Assembly (NCBI RefSeq): GCF_002902965.1
Contig: NZ_CP026106.1
Coordinates: 2,170,001 to 2,234,000 of the forward strand
Origin: Paraburkholderia hospita
GTDB lineage: Bacteria; Pseudomonadota; Gammaproteobacteria; Burkholderiales; Burkholderiaceae
DNA: 64,000 nt
Reading direction: 5' to 3'
The notes beneath the pieces are model-generated. The model was given only the letters and a program-made list of their open reading frames with translations, was not told the DNA's origin and did no database searches. The first letter of the stretch is position 1; each line of letters begins with the position of its first letter. The position numbers and the translations under genes are program-made. Below are positions 54,951 through 64,000 of the stretch, piece after piece.

Positions 54951-55652
54951 TCAGTCGAGAAAATCGCAATTCGCTTCGACGAAAGCCGCCAGTCCGAGCG
55001 AGTGATCGCGCACGAGACGCTCGGCGAGTTCGGTGTCGCGCTTCTCCAGTGCCTCGATGATGCGCAGATGATCGACGATCGAGCGCGACGCGCGGTCGCT
55101 CTGCGAGATCGTCATGCGACGAATGGCGCGCACGTGGATAAAGATGTTCTTGATCGTGTCGAGAATGATCTGCGACTTCGACAACTGCACGATGGATTGA
55201 TGGAACGCGATGTTCGCGTCCGAATACTCGGCGATATGTTCGGCCGGCGTCGAATCGCGGAACTGGTCGAACATGTGACGCAGCCGCGCGATTTCTTCGT
55301 CGGTTGCGTGCAGCGTAGCGAGACGCGCCGCCATGCTTTCCAGCGCGGCCCACATCTGGATCATCTCGACGATCTCACGCTTGCTCTTGCGCACAATATA
55401 GATGCCGCGTCTCGGCACCATGCGCAGAAAACCTTCCTGCTCAAGCAGCGTCATCGCCTCGCGCACGGGCGTGCGGCTCACGCCCAGCGATTCGCTCAGT
55501 GCGCGCTCATCGAGGCGAATCTCTTCGCTCGACGCGTAAATGTCGGCATCCGCGATGGCCTGACGCAATAACGCGTAGGCCTGATCGCGGAGGCTGGCGC
55601 TGTTGCCGATGGGCTGCAGCGCCAGAGGCAGGTTCAGTGCGGGTGTGGACAC
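54951..55652 (-). CDS. GntR-family (FadR subfamily, FCD domain) regulator
   Basis: This 233-aa protein has a winged helix (LRDQAYALLRQAIADADIYA, then ERALSESLGVSRTPVREAMT, about 20-75) and an FCD effector domain (about 90-215; FHQSIVQLSKSQI, then metal-type histidines near DHLRIIEAL). It is the likely repressor of frc, sucCD and its own transcript, because TGATATATCA-type sites occur at all three. Confidence 0.92.
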   Translation of the reverse strand: MSTPALNLPLALQPIGNSASLRDQAYALLRQAIADADIYASSEEIRLDERALSESLGVSRTPVREAMTLLEQEGFLRMVPRRGIYIVRKSKREIVEMIQMWAALESMAARLATLHATDEEIARLRHMFDQFRDSTPAEHIAEYSDANIAFHQSIVQLSKSQIILDTIKNIFIHVRAIRRMTISQSDRASRSIVDHLRIIEALEKRDTELAERLVRDHSLGLAAFVEANCDFLD

Positions 55653-55655
55653 TGC

Positions 55656-55871
55656 TTAGTTCGACGAGCCGACCGCGTTCATCGCGGCTTCGACACGCGA
55701 GCGGTACGGCGTAGCTTCACGCACCGTGGCCGCTTCGAGACCGACATAACGGCCGTGCTTCGATGCCAGCTCGGCGACATGCTGCGGAATCCACTTGGTC
55801 AGCAGCACGGTTGCGGCCGAACCCAGGCCCACGACAGCAACGGCGAAGAATGCAAGCGACACGAAATCCAT
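55656..55871 (-). CDS. Small single-pass membrane protein (71 aa)
   Basis: The first ~30 residues are hydrophobic (MDFVSLAFFAVAVVGLGSAA, then TVLLTKWIP), followed by a short amphipathic tail. It ends three bases before the GntR start (55652), so the two are co-transcribed. The role is unknown; a membrane helper for transport is possible. Confidence 0.75.
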   Translation of the reverse strand: MDFVSLAFFAVAVVGLGSAATVLLTKWIPQHVAELASKHGRYVGLEAATVREATPYRSRVEAAMNAVGSSN

Positions 55872-56473
55872 TTGATGCTCCCGTCATTGAGTGATTCGAT
55901 GACTCAATCATATGCTGCGTCGCGGAAAAAATCAAGTATCTTGTATGTGGTATATCAGATACAGTTGTTCAGCGGCCGCAACAATCCCAACGTAGCACGC
56001 CGGGCCCGGAACCGCGATGGCTGGCCGTCCCAGCGCTTACTGTACTTTTTCCCCGTGCGGCGAACTGTACTTCTAGAACGGTTCGTCAACAGCAAAACGA
56101 GGGCAGAACGCCATTTCAAAAAACCCGTTCGAGCCTTTCTATGTGCTAACGCAGCAATCTGCACGCTCGTACCGATTCCGCCCTGAAATGAATACGAGCG
56201 TGGGGCGCGTCACGCGGTCACCTGCGGCGGCATGTCGCTTGAAAACGCTGTATCCCGCTACGCACAACGGTCCCAGCGGTTTCCATATGCACTTAATTCT
56301 CATATTGCCAAGCCGGTCGCGTGCACCTATCGTCTCGCCATTGCCGAATTTGGCCTCCCGGTAGCACGTTTCTGAATATGCTGCAGCCCAGCATATCTAT
56401 TGAAATTTGCGCTACCTCAAGTTTTGGCAATTGCAACCGATAACCAGACGTTTAGCCCGATCGGAGACCGACC
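55872..56473. other. 602-bp region upstream of the second OFA transporter
   Basis: Contains operator 3 near 55942-55962 for the leftward genes. No gene is evident. Sequence near 56400-56460 (AT-rich, with TTGGCAATTGCAA) may hold the rightward promoter. The long leader is otherwise unexplained. Confidence 0.5.
55942..55962. promoter_or_regulatory. Candidate GntR operator 3 (own promoter)
   Basis: TGTATGTGGTATATCAG followed by ATAC. It matches sites 1 and 2 except for G in place of A in the core (TGGTATATCA). It is 71 bp upstream of the small membrane protein-gntR transcript. Confidence 0.68.
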
Positions 56474-57877
56474 ATGAGCAGCATCACTGAGCCCGGCGGT
56501 AGCGCCAGCTCGCCATCATTCTTTTCAAAACAGGCAACGATCGCCCAACCTGGCTTTTCCCGCTGGATGGTGCCGCCTGCCGCCCTCGCCGTGCACCTGT
56601 GCATCGGCCAGGCCTATGCGTTCTCCGTGTTCAACGGGCCGCTCACCAAAGTCATCGGCGTCACGCAGTCCGCGCCGGACGACTGGTCGCTGACCACGCT
56701 CGGCTGGATCTTCTCGCTCGCGATCGTCTGCCTCGGCTTGTCGGCGGCGTTTGCCGGCAAGTGGCTCGAAAAAGTCGGTCCGCGCCGCACCATGTTTACG
56801 GCCGCGTGCTGCTTCGGCGGCGGCTTCATCGTCTCGGCGATCGGCGTGTGGACGCACCAGATCGCGCTGCTGTATCTCGGCTATGGCGTGATCGGCGGAA
56901 TCGGGCTCGGGCTCGGTTACGTGTCGCCCGTGTCGACGCTGATCCGCTGGTTCCCGGACCGTCGCGGCATGGCGACGGGCATGGCGATCATGGGTTTCGG
57001 CGGCGGCGCGATGATCGCCGCCCCGCTCTCCGTCGCGCTGATGAACCACTTCAAGAGCGCAACGAGCATCGGCGTGGCTGAAACGTTCATCGTGCTCGGC
57101 ATCGCGTACTTCATTTCGATGTCGATCGGCGCACTCGCGATCCGCGTGCCGCCCGCCGACTGGAAGCCGGCCGGCTGGACGCCGCCCGCGACCACGACGC
57201 AGAAGATGATCACGCGCAACCATGTGCACATCGACCAGGCGCTGAAGACGCCCCAGTTCTATCTGATCTGGCTGGTGCTGTTCCTGAACGTGACGGCCGG
57301 CATCGGCATTCTCGGCCAGGCTTCCGTGATGATCCAGGAAAGCTTCAAGGACACGGTGACGGCCGCTGCTGCTGCGGGCTTTGTCGGCCTGCTGTCGCTC
57401 TTCAACATGGGTGGCCGCTTCGTGTGGGCATCGGCGTCGGATTACGTGGGCCGCAAGAACACGTACTTCATCTTCTTCGCGCTGGGCGCCGTGCTGTACT
57501 GGCTCGTGCCGAGCTTCGCGTCGACGGGCAACATCGCGCTGTTCGTGCTGTGCTACTGCGTGATCCTGTCGATGTACGGCGGCGGCTTCTCGACCGTGCC
57601 CGCCTATCTCGCGGACATGTTCGGCACGGCATTCGTCGGCGGCATTCACGGGCGTCTGCTGACGGCGTGGGCGGCAGCGGGCGTCGCGGGCCCCGTGCTC
57701 GTCAACTACATCCGTGCCTATCAGGTCGCGCATGGCGTTGCGAAAGCGGACGCGTACACGATGACCGTGCACATCATGACGGTGCTGCTCGTGATCGGCT
57801 TCATCTGCAACCTGCGCGTCAAGCACGTGCACGACAAGCATCACATGACGGACGCGCAACTCGCGGCCGCCAAATAA
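56474..57877 (+). CDS. OFA-family MFS transporter (not clearly oxalate-specific)
   Basis: This 467-aa, 12-helix MFS protein has LCIGQAYAFSVFNGPLTK, FPDRRGMATGMAIMGFGGG and NMGGRFVWASASDYVGRKN with the conserved Arg. In helix 11 the region that carries OxlT Lys355 reads GGIHGRLLTAWAAAG, so that lysine is missing. It is closer to YhjX-like OFA proteins than to OxlT. It is followed 22 bp later by a 41-aa small subunit gene. Probable substrate: a monocarboxylate such as pyruvate, lactate or formate (inference). Confidence 0.88.
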   Translation: MSSITEPGGSASSPSFFSKQATIAQPGFSRWMVPPAALAVHLCIGQAYAFSVFNGPLTKVIGVTQSAPDDWSLTTLGWIFSLAIVCLGLSAAFAGKWLEKVGPRRTMFTAACCFGGGFIVSAIGVWTHQIALLYLGYGVIGGIGLGLGYVSPVSTLIRWFPDRRGMATGMAIMGFGGGAMIAAPLSVALMNHFKSATSIGVAETFIVLGIAYFISMSIGALAIRVPPADWKPAGWTPPATTTQKMITRNHVHIDQALKTPQFYLIWLVLFLNVTAGIGILGQASVMIQESFKDTVTAAAAAGFVGLLSLFNMGGRFVWASASDYVGRKNTYFIFFALGAVLYWLVPSFASTGNIALFVLCYCVILSMYGGGFSTVPAYLADMFGTAFVGGIHGRLLTAWAAAGVAGPVLVNYIRAYQVAHGVAKADAYTMTVHIMTVLLVIGFICNLRVKHVHDKHHMTDAQLAAAK

Positions 57878-57899
57878 GGTCAGACAAAGGAGAAACACA

Positions 57900-58025
57900 A
57901 TGTCGACGCAAACCGCTCATCCGACGAACAAGGGCCTGCTCGCCGTGTTCTGGGTGTATGTGCTGATTCCGCTGACGTGGGGCGTGGTGAACACGCTGCT
58001 GCAGGCGATGAAGCTGTTCGGCTGA
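57900..58025 (+). CDS. MFS transporter small subunit (41 aa)
   Basis: Starts MSTQTAHPTNKGLLAVFWVY, then VLIPLTWGVVNTLLQAMKLFG. It has one membrane helix and a good ribosome-binding site (AAAGGAGA). Such peptides follow OFA transporter genes in many proteobacteria and are called MFS transporter small subunits. Absent from gene finders with larger cut-offs. A strong terminator follows. Confidence 0.85.
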   Translation: MSTQTAHPTNKGLLAVFWVYVLIPLTWGVVNTLLQAMKLFG

Positions 58026-58051
58026 GCCGATTTCAGCACCGCAGTTTGAAG

Positions 58052-58081
58052 AAGGCCGGGCATCGCTGCCCGGCCTTTTTT
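58052..58081 (+). terminator. Intrinsic terminator
   Basis: AAGGCCGGGCA-TCGC-TGCCCGGCCTT followed by TTTT. It ends the OFA transporter/small-subunit transcript and can also serve the convergent histidine kinase gene. Confidence 0.92.
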
Positions 58082-58087
58082 ATTGCG

Positions 58088-59326
58088 CTAGAACTTTTGC
58101 GCGTCCGCGGTTCCGGCGGACGGAAGCTGCATCGGGAACGTGATCTCGAACGTCGTGCCGACGCCGCGCTGCGAGTCGAAGCGCAACTCACCATCCAGCA
58201 TCCGGCACAGCTCTTTCACGATAGCGAGGCCGAGACCCGCGCCCGGCACGTCGTCGTCATTGGCGCGCTCGAATTCCTTGAACACGCGGTCGCGATCCGA
58301 TGCGCCGATGCCCACGCCCGTATCCGACACGCGCAGACACCATGCGTCGTTGCCGCGCGCCCTGATTTCCAGCGTGACCTCGCCCGCCTTCGTGTACTTC
58401 GACGCATTCGTCAGCAGATTGATCGCGATCTGCTTGAGCTTGAGGCGGTTCGACTGCACGGACGCCAGTTGCCCGTCGAACGATGCATTCAGCTTGAGCC
58501 CTTTCTCGCGGATAGCAGGGCCGCATGAAGCGACCAGTTCGTTGAACAGCGCGTGCAGATCGACGGTTTCGACAGCGGCCTGATTCGTGTCGCCGAGTAC
58601 GACCGAATACTCGACCAGTTCATCGACCAGCACCTTCATATCGGCGGCCTGCCGGTTCGCGAGCGCGAGCGCGGCCTCGGTTTTTGCCGGCGCGCGCGCG
58701 ACGAGCTGCAACGCCATCGAAAACACATTGAGAAAGTTTCGCAGATCGTGCACGACGCTGCGTGTGATCTGCATGCGCGACTCGTACAGTTCGCCGACCA
58801 GTTTCTGCTTGAGAAGCAGTTCGTGATTGGCGCGCTCGAGCCGCCCCGTATATTCGTCGATCTTGCGATCGCGTTCAGTGACGACTTCACGTATCGACGT
58901 CAGCGTGACGAAGCTGACGGCCTCGTCGATGAAATAGCGCGCACGTTCTTCGTGACGCCGCGTAAAGGCGGGATGCGTCTCCGCGTACTGCACGACCGCG
59001 CCCATCAGCACCTGGCGGAACAGATCGAGCTCGCGCACGAGTTCGTCGATGCGGTAGCCCTGCTTCCAGCGCATCTTGCCGTGCAGCTTCGCCTTGCGCT
59101 CGATTTCGGGCTCGACCTCTTCGAGGTCCTGCTGCTCGAGCGCGCTACACATGGAATCGAGAATGTCGGGTACGTGGTCCGTCAATTGCTCGTTTGTCAG
59201 ACGGTCGTGGTCCGTCAGCTCGACATCGCTGAACACGGCCTTCAGCCAGCGTTCAGTCAGCTCGACCTCGTTATTGCGGATGTGCGCGGCGAATGCGCCG
59301 AGCGGTCGTGATTGCGTCGTGGCCAT
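58088..59326 (-). CDS. Orphan sensor histidine kinase with RsbRD-like N-terminal domain
   Basis: This ~412-aa soluble kinase has an N-terminal helical domain (about 10-140; LTERWLKAVFSD, RWKQGYRIDELVRELDLFR), a HisKA segment with VVHDLRNFLNVFSM (about His222), and a HATPase domain with NLLTNASKYTKAGEV, DTGVGIG and GAGLGLAIVKELC. There is no membrane segment, so it senses an internal signal. No response regulator is adjacent. An in-frame ATG at 59413 is possible. Confidence 0.88.
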   Translation of the reverse strand: MATTQSRPLGAFAAHIRNNEVELTERWLKAVFSDVELTDHDRLTNEQLTDHVPDILDSMCSALEQQDLEEVEPEIERKAKLHGKMRWKQGYRIDELVRELDLFRQVLMGAVVQYAETHPAFTRRHEERARYFIDEAVSFVTLTSIREVVTERDRKIDEYTGRLERANHELLLKQKLVGELYESRMQITRSVVHDLRNFLNVFSMALQLVARAPAKTEAALALANRQAADMKVLVDELVEYSVVLGDTNQAAVETVDLHALFNELVASCGPAIREKGLKLNASFDGQLASVQSNRLKLKQIAINLLTNASKYTKAGEVTLEIRARGNDAWCLRVSDTGVGIGASDRDRVFKEFERANDDDVPGAGLGLAIVKELCRMLDGELRFDSQRGVGTTFEITFPMQLPSAGTADAQKF

Positions 59327-59457
59327 GGTTGTCGCTCGCGTCTCGCCCAAAGCGTCGTGCTGCGATATCGAACGGCTGCGATGCGACATTGCCTGCGCAT
59401 TGCCCGCATACACCAGCCCGCTCCCATGTCGGCTTCACGCCAACGACGTTCATCGTA

Positions 59458-60215
59458 CTACGACTTCAGGCGATAGCCCGTTTTGAATATCCAAGCGATC
59501 ACTGCAAGGAAGATGCAAAGAAACAGCGCGGTCATGCCGAGACTGATGCCGACGCTGACATCCGCCAGCCCGAAGAAGCTCCAGCGAAAGCCGCTGACCA
59601 GATAGACGATCGGATTGAACAGCGTGACGATTTTCCACGCGGGCGGCAGCATCGCGACCGAGTAGAAACTGCCGCCGAGAAACGTCAGCGGTGTGATGAT
59701 GAGCAGCGGCACGAGTTGCAGCTTCTCGAAGTTGTCGGCCCAAATGCCTATGATAAAGCCGAGCAAACTGAAGGTGACGGCCGTCAACACGAGAAACGCG
59801 ATCATCCAGACGGGATGCTGCACCTGCAACGGCACGAACAAACCCGCCGTGGCCAGAATGATCAGACCGAGAATGATCGACTTCGTCGCCGCCGCGCCGA
59901 CATAGCTGATCACGATCTCCAGATACGACACGGGCGCGGACAGCAATTCGTAAATGGTGCCCGTGAAGCGCGGAAAATAGATACCGAACGACGCGTTGGA
60001 AATACTCTGCGACAACAGCGACAGCATGATGAGCCCCGGCACGATAAACGAGCCGTAGCTGATGCCCTCCACTTCGCGGATGCGCGAGCCGATCGCCGAG
60101 CCGAACACGATGAAATAGAGCGACGTCGAAATGACGGGCGCGATCACGCTCTGCATCAGCGTGCGCCCGGTGCGCGCCAATTCGAAGCGGTAGATTGCGC
60201 GGATGGCATGGATGT

Positions 60216-60219
<4 letters not shown>
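59458..60219 (-). CDS. ABC-2 type transporter permease
   Basis: This 253-aa protein has six predicted helices and reads [41 protein letters not shown] and [20 protein letters not shown], the ABC-2/NodJ-like pattern for exporters. Its ATG overlaps the ATPase stop (ATGA). The exported substrate is unknown. Confidence 0.92.
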
Positions 60220-61163
<944 letters not shown>

Positions 61164-61249
61164 AGACGCGAACGATAGCAGATACCGCCCCGCCACGCCG
61201 TTACTCTGCCCGATTTGATGTTCCAGCGGCGCCCATGCGCACGGATTCG

Positions 61250-61603
61250 TCAAACACCGTCGTCTTCCTGACTTTCGATCACCATCCGCGCTTCGACGCG
61301 CACGGGCACGCGCGTCAACGCTGCGCCAAGGCAAGGCCCATCGACGCACATACCGTCCTCGAAGCGGAACATCGCGCTGTGATGCGCGCACATCAGATGC
61401 TCACTGTCATAGGTCCAGAACGTGTCCGGCTCGTAGTTGAGCGGGATCGAGAAATGCGGGCATACATTACGATAGGCCCACGCGCGATCGCCGCGGCGCA
61501 GCACGACGATGGCAACCTCGCCCCCTTCGGCAGGCGCGATCTGCCTGCCGCCGCCATCGGGAATGTCATCGAGCGGACATAGTGCCGTGGCCGTCATCAT
61601 CAT
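61250..61603 (-). CDS. Rieske [2Fe-2S] ferredoxin-like protein
   Basis: This ~117-aa protein has the cluster motifs CPHF (about 49-52) and CAHHSAMF (about 73-80), with 23 residues between the first His and the second Cys, longer than the usual 15-17. It starts with three consecutive ATGs; the first overlaps the dioxygenase stop, implying coupled translation. It could feed electrons to a ring hydroxylase encoded elsewhere or assist the neighbouring dioxygenase. Confidence 0.85.
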   Translation of the reverse strand: MMMTATALCPLDDIPDGGGRQIAPAEGGEVAIVVLRRGDRAWAYRNVCPHFSIPLNYEPDTFWTYDSEHLMCAHHSAMFRFEDGMCVDGPCLGAALTRVPVRVEARMVIESQEDDGV

Positions 61604-62490
61604 GCCGCTTCGTCTGAGCGCGTCAGCACGAAGTCGCGCTGCACGTCGAAGAACGGGCTCGGCAAGTCCCACTCCTTCGCGTCGGCGCGGCTCTCGTTCG
61701 TCACGTATTCGACCACGAGCGAAGGCTTCACGCCGAACACCGCATCGGAATCGACATACGGATCGTCGGAACTGAACAGCGCCGTGGTGAGGGTGTCGTA
61801 GCCGGGCGCCTGGATCAGGAAATGCACATGCGCAGGCCGCATCGGATGACGGCCGAGCGCGAGCAGCATCTGGCCAACGGGACCGTCCGTCGGAATCGGA
61901 TAGGGCGTCGGCTTGATCGAACGGAACGCGTATTCGCCGTTCGGCCCCGAGCGGAACCGGCCACGCAGATTGCTCTCCGGCTGGTCCGGGTCCTGTCCTT
62001 CGTACATGCCGTTATTGGCCGTTTCCCACACTTCGATCAGCGCGTTCGGAACGGGCTTGCCCGACTCGTCGATCAGCCGCCCGCGAAACAGCGCCGGCTC
62101 ACCTTCCGTGCGGGCGATGTTCGCGCCGAACGCTTCGTCGTGCGCGCCTTCGCGATAGAACGGCCCGAGCAGACTGTGCTCCGTGGCAGCCGATTCCGTT
62201 ACGTCGTGCTGACGATGAATCGCGTCGAGCATGATCGACAGGCCGAGCGTGTCCGACAGCAGAATGAACTCCTGCCGGATGCCGTCGCATTTCTTGCCCG
62301 TCTGCGTGAGGAACTCGATGCCGCGCCGCCATTCGTCGCCCGTCAGTTGCACTTCTTCGGCAAACGCGTGCACGTGTTTGATCAACGCCGTCATGATCTC
62401 TTTCAGGCGCGCGTCGGCGCAGCCCGAAAGCGTGGCGAGCACGATGTCGGTAGTCGGGTGAACTGCGCTGTTGCTGTTTGTCTCTCTCAT
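61600..62490 (-). CDS. Intradiol dioxygenase, hydroxyquinol 1,2-dioxygenase type
   Basis: This 296-aa enzyme has an N-terminal helical dimerisation domain (about 1-100) and the intradiol core. Iron(III) ligands are visible as Tyr in GPFYREG, Tyr in TPYPIP and the two His of RPAHVHF. The sequence resembles hydroxyquinol 1,2-dioxygenases, which open 1,2,4-benzenetriol to maleylacetate, and the next enzyme's gene (maleylacetate reductase) lies immediately upstream, supporting this over catechol. Confidence 0.9.
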   Translation of the reverse strand: MRETNSNSAVHPTTDIVLATLSGCADARLKEIMTALIKHVHAFAEEVQLTGDEWRRGIEFLTQTGKKCDGIRQEFILLSDTLGLSIMLDAIHRQHDVTESAATEHSLLGPFYREGAHDEAFGANIARTEGEPALFRGRLIDESGKPVPNALIEVWETANNGMYEGQDPDQPESNLRGRFRSGPNGEYAFRSIKPTPYPIPTDGPVGQMLLALGRHPMRPAHVHFLIQAPGYDTLTTALFSSDDPYVDSDAVFGVKPSLVVEYVTNESRADAKEWDLPSPFFDVQRDFVLTRSDEAA

Positions 62491-62554
62491 GATGTCCTCA
62501 CGCTCTCTGGGCGCTGGTTGCGTTGTTCATTGCGTCACGGATATAGCGCCTGCG

Positions 62555-63613
62555 CTATGCGGGCCTGCGTCCTTCGTAAGCATTTTCCAGCAACGCGCGA
62601 AGCGGCTCGCGCTCCACCGCGCGCGGATTCCAATAAGGGCTCTTCAACGCGAGATCGAGCGCGACATCGATATCGCCTTCCTTCATGCCGATGTCCTTCA
62701 GCGCAATCGGTGCGCCGTTGTCGCGCGCGAGATCGTACACGGCTTGCGCGGCATCGTCCGCATGCAGGGCGCGCGCGATACGCTGCATCGCGTGCGGCGC
62801 CGCCGCGCGGTTGTACGCGAGCGCGTGCGGCAAAACGATCGTGTGCGTCTCGGCATGCGGCAGATTGAACGTGCCGCCAAGCGTATGACACAGCTTGTGA
62901 TGCAGCGACATGCCTACACTGCCCAGCACCGCGCCGCACAGCCATGCGCCATAAAGACACGCGGCGCGCGCATCGAGATCGTCAGGCGTCTTCATCACGT
63001 GCGGCAAGCCTTCGCCCAACGCGCGTATGCCCTCTTCCGCCATCAGGCTCATGATGGGATTCGCGTCCTGCGCATAGAGACCTTCGGCGGCATGCGCAAT
63101 CGCGTTGATGCCGCTCGTCAAAGAAAGCGCGGGCGGCAGCGATACGGTCAAAGACGGATCGTAGATGACCGTCTTCGGCAACACGCGCAAGTCACGGCCC
63201 GTCTTCTTCACGCCGCTTTCCGTGAGGCCGTAGATCGGCGTCATTTCCGAGCCGGCGTAAGTAGTCGGAATCGCAATGATGGGCAGCGACGTTTCGAGCG
63301 CGATTGCCTTGCCGAGGCCCGTCGTCGAACCGCCACCGATGGCAATCGCACAATCGGCGCCGACATGCGCCGCGTAATCGCGTGCTGCACGCGCCGTTTC
63401 GGCGGGTACGTGCATCACGGCTTCCGCATACACGCCCGCCGCGCGCGGCCCGATGCGTTCCGCGAGTTGCTCGGCCTGTGCGCGCTGCTGCGGCGTCGAC
63501 AGCACGATGGCGCGTTGCGCGCCGAGCAATTCGATCTCGCGGCCTAGGTGATCCAGACTGCCGACGCCGAATACGACGCGCGAAGGCAAGCCCTGATAGA
63601 CGAACGGTTCCAT
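62555..63613 (-). CDS. Maleylacetate reductase
   Basis: This 352-aa iron-type alcohol dehydrogenase family protein has FGVGSLDHLG, AIGGGSTTGLGKAIAL (NAD site), AIPTTYAGSEMTPIYGLTE and LHHKLCHTLGG, the maleylacetate-reductase pattern. It reduces maleylacetate to 3-oxoadipate. The ATG at 63613 fits the family. It lies between the aldehyde dehydrogenase and the dioxygenase genes in one leftward operon. Confidence 0.93.
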   Translation of the reverse strand: MEPFVYQGLPSRVVFGVGSLDHLGREIELLGAQRAIVLSTPQQRAQAEQLAERIGPRAAGVYAEAVMHVPAETARAARDYAAHVGADCAIAIGGGSTTGLGKAIALETSLPIIAIPTTYAGSEMTPIYGLTESGVKKTGRDLRVLPKTVIYDPSLTVSLPPALSLTSGINAIAHAAEGLYAQDANPIMSLMAEEGIRALGEGLPHVMKTPDDLDARAACLYGAWLCGAVLGSVGMSLHHKLCHTLGGTFNLPHAETHTIVLPHALAYNRAAAPHAMQRIARALHADDAAQAVYDLARDNGAPIALKDIGMKEGDIDVALDLALKSPYWNPRAVEREPLRALLENAYEGRRPA

Positions 63614-63646
63614 GGAGTTAGCGTTCCAGCACGGTTTTAGCACAAT

Positions 63647-64000
63647 TCAGCGCGGATAATAAGGCGGGATCTGCGCATCGACATTGATCCACACCGACTT
63701 GGCCTGAGTGTACTCGCGCATCGCTTCGAAGCCCATTTCGCGCCCATAGCCGCTCGCGCCGACGCCGCCGAACGGCGAACCCGGGCTCACGCGCTTGTAG
63801 CAGTTGACCCACACCATGCCGCTATGAATCTCGCGTGCAATGAGGTGCGCGCGTTGCAGATCGCGCGTCCACAGGCCCGCGCCGAGGCCGTATTCCGTGC
63901 CGTTCGCAATGGCGAGCGCTTCTTCGTCGGTGCGGAAGGTCGTCACGCTCATGAACGGGCCGAACACTTCTTCCTGCGATACACGATCAGTCGGCTTCGC
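63647..64000 (-). CDS. Aldehyde dehydrogenase (partial, C-terminal 117 residues)
   Basis: The frame is open to the right edge of the window. It includes VSQEEVFGPFMSVTTF, GTEYGLGAGLWTRDLQRAH, GMVWVNCYKRVSPGSPFGGV and EYTQAKSVWIN, the C-terminal part of the aldehyde dehydrogenase superfamily. The catalytic Cys lies outside the window. It is the first visible gene of the hydroxyquinol operon, starting upstream, so it may oxidise an aromatic or aliphatic aldehyde feeding the pathway. Confidence 0.9.
   Translation of the reverse strand, partial: AKPTDRVSQEEVFGPFMSVTTFRTDEEALAIANGTEYGLGAGLWTRDLQRAHLIAREIHSGMVWVNCYKRVSPGSPFGGVGASGYGREMGFEAMREYTQAKSVWINVDAQIPPYYPR

Noticed and set aside
56430..56450. 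Sigma-54 promoter before the second OFA transporter
   Set aside because: TGGCA and TTGCA are present but not at the required spacing.

Overview
The window is high-GC DNA from a Burkholderiales bacterium, most likely Paraburkholderia or Caballeronia. Pointers are the Burkholderia-style DUF4148 and DUF2968-like small proteins, the abundant hairpin around GCAAAGAAAAGTAGG next to a GCCCCGCACAGGGGC block, dense GC-rich codons, and the catabolic gene content. It reads as secondary-replicon DNA: many small catabolic operons, each with its own LysR, AraC or GntR regulator. No tRNA, rRNA, CRISPR array or origin was seen.

Layout. 1-7404 (minus strand) holds a near-complete distal valine/isobutyrate pathway: acyl-CoA dehydrogenase, acyl-CoA synthetase, mmsA, mmsB, enoyl-CoA hydratase and the start of 3-hydroxyisobutyryl-CoA hydrolase, with a divergent AraC regulator. 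It is split between mmsA and mmsB by a 592-bp palindromic repeat element. 8906-13494 holds an NfeD/slipin pair, a DUF4148 protein and a purine permease. 13633-15352 is a second copy of the palindromic element, interrupted by an intact IS30-family insertion sequence. 15641-21360 holds a MobA-like nucleotidyltransferase, a PIG-L deacetylase, a cobalt-type nitrile hydratase operon and Kup. 21991-23978 is an Nramp-related transporter with a long leader carrying two short ORFs. 24235-44896 is mixed housekeeping and envelope genes: a possible double-glycine-leader peptide, M23 proteins, 6-phosphogluconate dehydrogenase, Sir2, a D-amino-acid dehydrogenase cluster and glycosyltransferases. 44971-58025 looks like an oxalate/short-acid island: two OFA-family transporters, a formyl-CoA:oxalate CoA-transferase homologue, an alphaproteobacterial-type SucCD, an aldehyde dehydrogenase, two LysR and one GntR regulator. 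58088-64000 has an orphan histidine kinase, an ABC-2 exporter and a hydroxyquinol-type ring-cleavage operon that runs off the end.

Most worth attention: (1) both palindromic elements are flanked by mirror-image strand asymmetry: the + strand is G+T-rich to the left and A+C-rich to the right, reaching into neighbouring genes whatever their coding strand, as if the strand ending 3' at the element had lost C and A; (2) the Nramp homologue lacks the metal-selective Met and Asn and is preceded by a 17-residue Pro/acidic leader peptide that resembles magnesium-sensing leaders; (3) three near-identical TGATATATCA-type sites lie at the promoters of the frc, sucCD and gntR blocks and outline a small regulon; (4) there is an orphan peptide with a double-glycine-type leader.
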